Shown: positions 61,440-64,000 of the stretch, piece after piece
How the letters are laid out: the number at the start of each line of letters is the position of its first letter
Numbering within the stretch: position 1 is the first letter of the stretch
Assembly: GCF_020616555.1 (NCBI RefSeq)
Contig: NZ_CP085173.1
Location: 3,421,501 to 3,485,500, forward strand
Origin: Streptomyces longhuiensis
GTDB lineage: Bacteria > Actinomycetota > Actinomycetes > Streptomycetales > Streptomycetaceae
Length of the DNA stretch: 64,000 nt
Reading direction: 5' to 3'
Position numbers and translations under genes: made by a program
The notes under the pieces: model-generated
Databases searched by the model: none
The model's input: the letters and a program-made list of their open reading frames with translations, nothing else
Told to the model about the DNA's origin: nothing

Positions 61440-61952
61440 CTACCAGCTGCCCTTGCCCCCACGGCGGTAGTCGTCGACCACGCGGAAGCTGCCCACGACG
61501 CCGTGCTTGACCCACACGCCGCCACGGACCCGGTGGGGGGAGACGCTGTTGCTGGTGCTCCACGGTCCGACCGTGGCAACGGGAGACCCGTTGTCGCAGG
61601 TCGCACCACGGAAGACCTCAACAGTCTTGCGGCTGTCGTTGCGGACGTTGAAGCTGTTCGCACCCAGACCGCTGACCACGGTGATGCAGCCGTCCGAGCC
61701 GGCCGAGTAGGACCGCTCGTTGATGTGGATCCGACCCTCGTGCCGGTAGCCGCCGTTGTAGTCGTCGTCCTTCTCCTTGCCCTGGCCGGAGTCGCCACCG
61801 AGGGGCGCCGCCGCGGGAGCAGCCGCCTGACGAACAGCCGGAGCAGCCGGAGCCGCCTCCGTGCCGGCAGCAGCGGCGTAGTTGATGCCGGTGGCAGCAA
61901 GGGCTGCAGCACCCGCGATGGCAGCGGTGACAGCAATGGAACGCTTGCTCAT
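61440..61952 (-). CDS. Secreted hypothetical protein
   Basis: This 170-residue exported protein has a signal peptide (MSKRSIAVTAAIAGAAALAA, cleavage near residue 28), an Ala/Pro-rich linker, and a domain of about 100 residues rich in Gly, Asn and Ser. Two cysteines, in GCITVVSGLG and ATCDNGSP, could form one disulfide. GAGAAGGA lies before ATG 61952. It resembles small secreted Streptomyces proteins of unknown function. Clear signals and its own terminator argue that it is intact despite the decayed surroundings. Confidence 0.75.
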   Translation of the reverse strand: MSKRSIAVTAAIAGAAALAATGINYAAAAGTEAAPAAPAVRQAAAPAAAPLGGDSGQGKEKDDDYNGGYRHEGRIHINERSYSAGSDGCITVVSGLGANSFNVRNDSRKTVEVFRGATCDNGSPVATVGPWSTSNSVSPHRVRGGVWVKHGVVGSFRVVDDYRRGGKGSW

Positions 61953-63021
61953 GTCAGTTTCTTCCTTCTCGGAGAGATCGGCCGGACAGCCGCTCTGTGA
62001 ATGAAGATACAGAAATCACCTCATTCGTCACTTATCAGACGTGCTGAAAATGCGAAAAATAAGCCGTGTGGCCGTATGGCCACGGAGGCGCACACCGCCC
62101 GAGGCATCCGCACCGATCGCCAATTGCCCACTTACACATGGCAGTTGATGCCTCGCGCGCCCTGCCCGATGACTCGCTGTCAGCTGCTCAAATTTCCTGA
62201 AGCCGTGTCGCAGGTTCCGCGTGGCGCGCCGTCGCTCGCGTCACCGGCCGGTATAGGCGAGGCCCGCCGAGGCCATGTCGACCCACTGGAGCGGCTGGAG
62301 GGCGGCGGCCTCGTCCGGCTTCTTCAGCTCGGTGAACACGTGAAGCCGGATGCCCTGTGCGTCTCGGGTGTCCTGAGAGTCCCGAGCGCCTTCGGCGGCC
62401 ACGGCCGTCACCGCGCAGACCGACCTGGGCTCGCGATCCGCCCGTCCTGGTCCTGACGCCGACGTCGTCCCTCGTTGCGCATGAGGGAGAGCACCACCTC
62501 GTTCGATCCTCCGCGTGTCGGACACCCCCTACCGCGCGTGCGATACCCCGTGCAGGCAGGTTCAGCGCCTCGGCGGCGAACCCGATGCGGGGGCGCCGGG
62601 AAGCTACGGCGAAGCAGAGCAGCCGGCGCGTGGGCCGACGGGAGGAGGGAAGGAAGGGGGGAGGGAAAGGGGGCAGATCGGTCAGATCGCCGATCTTGCA
62701 TCAGCCTGGTGCGCCCGTGAACGTATCCCCGCCAGCTTGAAGGGAGCGACGGCCCCGCCCAAGACCTGGAGACCCAGACCCCTCCCCACCCCTCCCCTGA
62801 GGCGCCGGGGGCCATCGCCATGGATGACCCGCGCGACCTGCTCGCGCTTCTCCCGAGCCAGGTGTCGGAGGTTGCCCCCAACGGCCTTCCCGCCGGCTCT
62901 TCGCGTCGGCTCTTCGCGTCGGCTCTTCGCGTCGGCAGCGGGTGGCCGACGGTCTACCTGACGGGGAATCACGTCCGCCGAACGGTGGACGCTCCGGCGT
63001 GTCGCAGGTCAAAACGTTCCT
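61953..63021. other. About 1.07 kb without a confident gene
   Basis: An AT-richer promoter-like zone at about 61990-62090 probably serves the secreted protein gene. Beyond it, open frames are short or biased. One reverse frame (62241-62525) ends with LHVFTELKKPDEAAALQPLQ, which looks protein-like but is not recognised and lacks a clear start. A 13-bp tandem repeat occurs at 62895-62933. Confidence 0.5.
62895..62933. repeat. 13-bp tandem repeat, three copies
   Basis: GGCTCTTCGCGTC occurs three times head to tail. It lies about 90 bp from the IS5 remnant and could be a slippage product. Confidence 0.85.
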
Positions 63022-63235
63022 GGCGACGCCGCGCCGCTGTTCGAGGCGGTTGATGCACCCCTCGACTGTGTTGCGCTGCTTGTCTGCATCGCGGTCGAAG
63101 GCGGGCGGTCTGCCACCCATGCGGCCGCGCCGAAACCGGTGGCTGCGCTGCTCCGCCGGGACGGGGATCACTGCCCGGATACCGCGTCTTCGCAGATGCG
63201 CGCACAGCGCGAGATGAATACGCCCCATGGGCGTC
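63022..63235 (-). pseudogene. IS5-family transposase C-terminal remnant
   Basis: The reverse strand encodes LRRRGIRAVIPVPAEQR, then GGRPPAFDRDADKQRNTVEG and CINRLEQRRGVA, the conserved C-terminal catalytic region of IS5-type transposases (GGRPPxFDxxxYKxRNxVER, with the DDE glutamate). The AYSSRA motif that should precede it lies in another frame, and the expected tail after RRGVA is missing. Here VER is VEG, so the glutamate is retained but the following Arg is lost. Confidence 0.8.
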
Positions 63236-63565
63236 GAGGGCCGCTGCTGGGTCAGTTCTGGCAGGGGCCGAGCGGGACGTCTGGCGTGTATGCAGCGCCT
63301 GGGAGCGCACCGACAAGAGGGATGCACGCGCGGCCCCTGCCGTTGGGGACTCGGCCGCCGTACGGTGCCGTGGTCCGAGCCGTTCGCAGGGCCGCCTCCC
63401 GGTCGGCCGGAGCCATGAAGCTCTTCGCGAGAGCGAGGCCTTGGGGACAGCTGGGGCCACGGACGGCTGATGGGGTGGTGCGCCGGTGGCACTTGAATGA
63501 GGTCGCCGAGTGATCCCGCCGCGGCTCGACGCCGGCGGACGGTGAAGGCTCGAAAAGGGGCGCGC

Positions 63566-64000
63566 ATGCACGTGACCCGCGGAATCGACTGGGCTGAGGA
63601 CCACCCTGACGTGGCGATGGTCGATTCCGATGCCCGACTGCCCTGCAAGCCAAGGATCAGCGACGACGCAGCGGGCTTCCAGGACCTGCTGCGGCTGCTC
63701 GCCGAGCACGGCGACAGCCCGCACAAGCCGATCCCGATCGCGATCAAGACCTCGCGGGGACTTCTGGTGACCTGTCTGCGGGCCTCCGGGCGCCGGGTCT
63801 TCGCGATCAACCCGATGGCCGTGGCCCGCCACGCGACCGGCACGTCGTCTCCCGCAAGAGATGGACCATCAGGACGCCTCAGTCCTGGCGGACATCCTGC
63901 GGCCCGACGCCGAGCTCCACCGGCCGCTGTCGGACGACTCCGACCCGGTCAGAGCGATCGCCGTCCTCGCCAGAGCCCGACAGGACGCGGTCTGGGACCA
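63566..64000 (+). pseudogene. IS110-family transposase, frameshifted and cut by the window edge
   Basis: From ATG 63566 the frame reads MHVTRGIDWAEDHPDVAMVD and GLLVTCLRASGRRVFAINPM, the N-terminal RuvC-like DEDD domain of IS110 transposases. The first catalytic Asp is Asp8, but the expected Glu of the AIET motif is Lys61 (IAIKTSRG). After about 63830 the homology (RDRHVV, then SDHQDASVLADILRPDAEL and IAVLARARQDAVWD) continues only with two single-base shifts. The reading frame is therefore broken, and the element is probably inactive. Confidence 0.8.

Overview
The window is high-GC actinobacterial chromosome and almost certainly Streptomyces. Third codon positions are strongly G/C, and GTG starts and 4-bp stop/start overlaps are frequent. 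Gene order resembles Streptomyces coelicolor: fasR-fabD-fabH-acpP-fabF-DUF3145 at the left, then malonyl-CoA synthetase (matB), a very large S8 peptidase and the mreB-like gene mbl further right. No tRNA, rRNA or CRISPR array was seen.

Layout. 1-95: start of a pirin-like gene. 193-5158: type II fatty acid synthase operon with its activator. 5275-16406: mixed housekeeping and accessory genes (DUF3145, SGNH lipoprotein, aldose epimerase, GH3 beta-glucosidase with a divergent TetR regulator, EI24 protein, Ohr peroxide resistance, MDR oxidoreductase with a divergent MarR regulator). 16633-30400: a sugar and sugar-acid catabolic block with two ABC importers (chvE-gguA-gguB type and a MalEFG type), GH51 arabinofuranosidase, enolase-superfamily dehydratase, zinc dehydrogenase, SMP-30 lactonase and an IclR regulator. 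Four intergenic regions of this block share the palindrome GTTCGNNATNNCGAAC, which probably makes it one regulon. 30590-32327: SDR gene plus an ECF41-type sigma factor, preceded by an exact TGTCACA-N16-CGTC promoter. 33973-44464: a tightly coupled cell-envelope glycoconjugate cluster (DUF3068, GT4 glycosyltransferase, two methyltransferases, a 1375-residue AftD-like GT-C arabinofuranosyltransferase, a condensation-fold acyltransferase, an EamA-like membrane protein, a Trm112-like protein). 46061-49742: GntR regulator, matB and a fused carboxyltransferase, with matching operator arms. 49980-51228: a 19-residue hydrophobic peptide gene, then an SsuD-like flavin monooxygenase preceded by a sulfur-type leader peptide. 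51428-58475: S8 peptidase, a degenerate HAD protein, an MFS transporter and mbl.

From 58476 to the right edge the character changes abruptly. Coding density collapses, and fragments of a SpoIIE-type phosphatase, an IS5-family transposase and a frameshifted IS110-family transposase appear. Among them are a few plausible intact genes: a 70-residue hypothetical protein, a two-TM SLATT-like protein and a secreted protein. I read this as a decayed accessory island.

The best candidates for undescribed biology are the AftD-centred envelope cluster in an organism not expected to make mycolyl-arabinogalactan, the 19-residue peptide with its own strong terminator, the SLATT-like effector candidate in the degraded island, and the IclR and ECF41 regulons whose operators can be read from the sequence.
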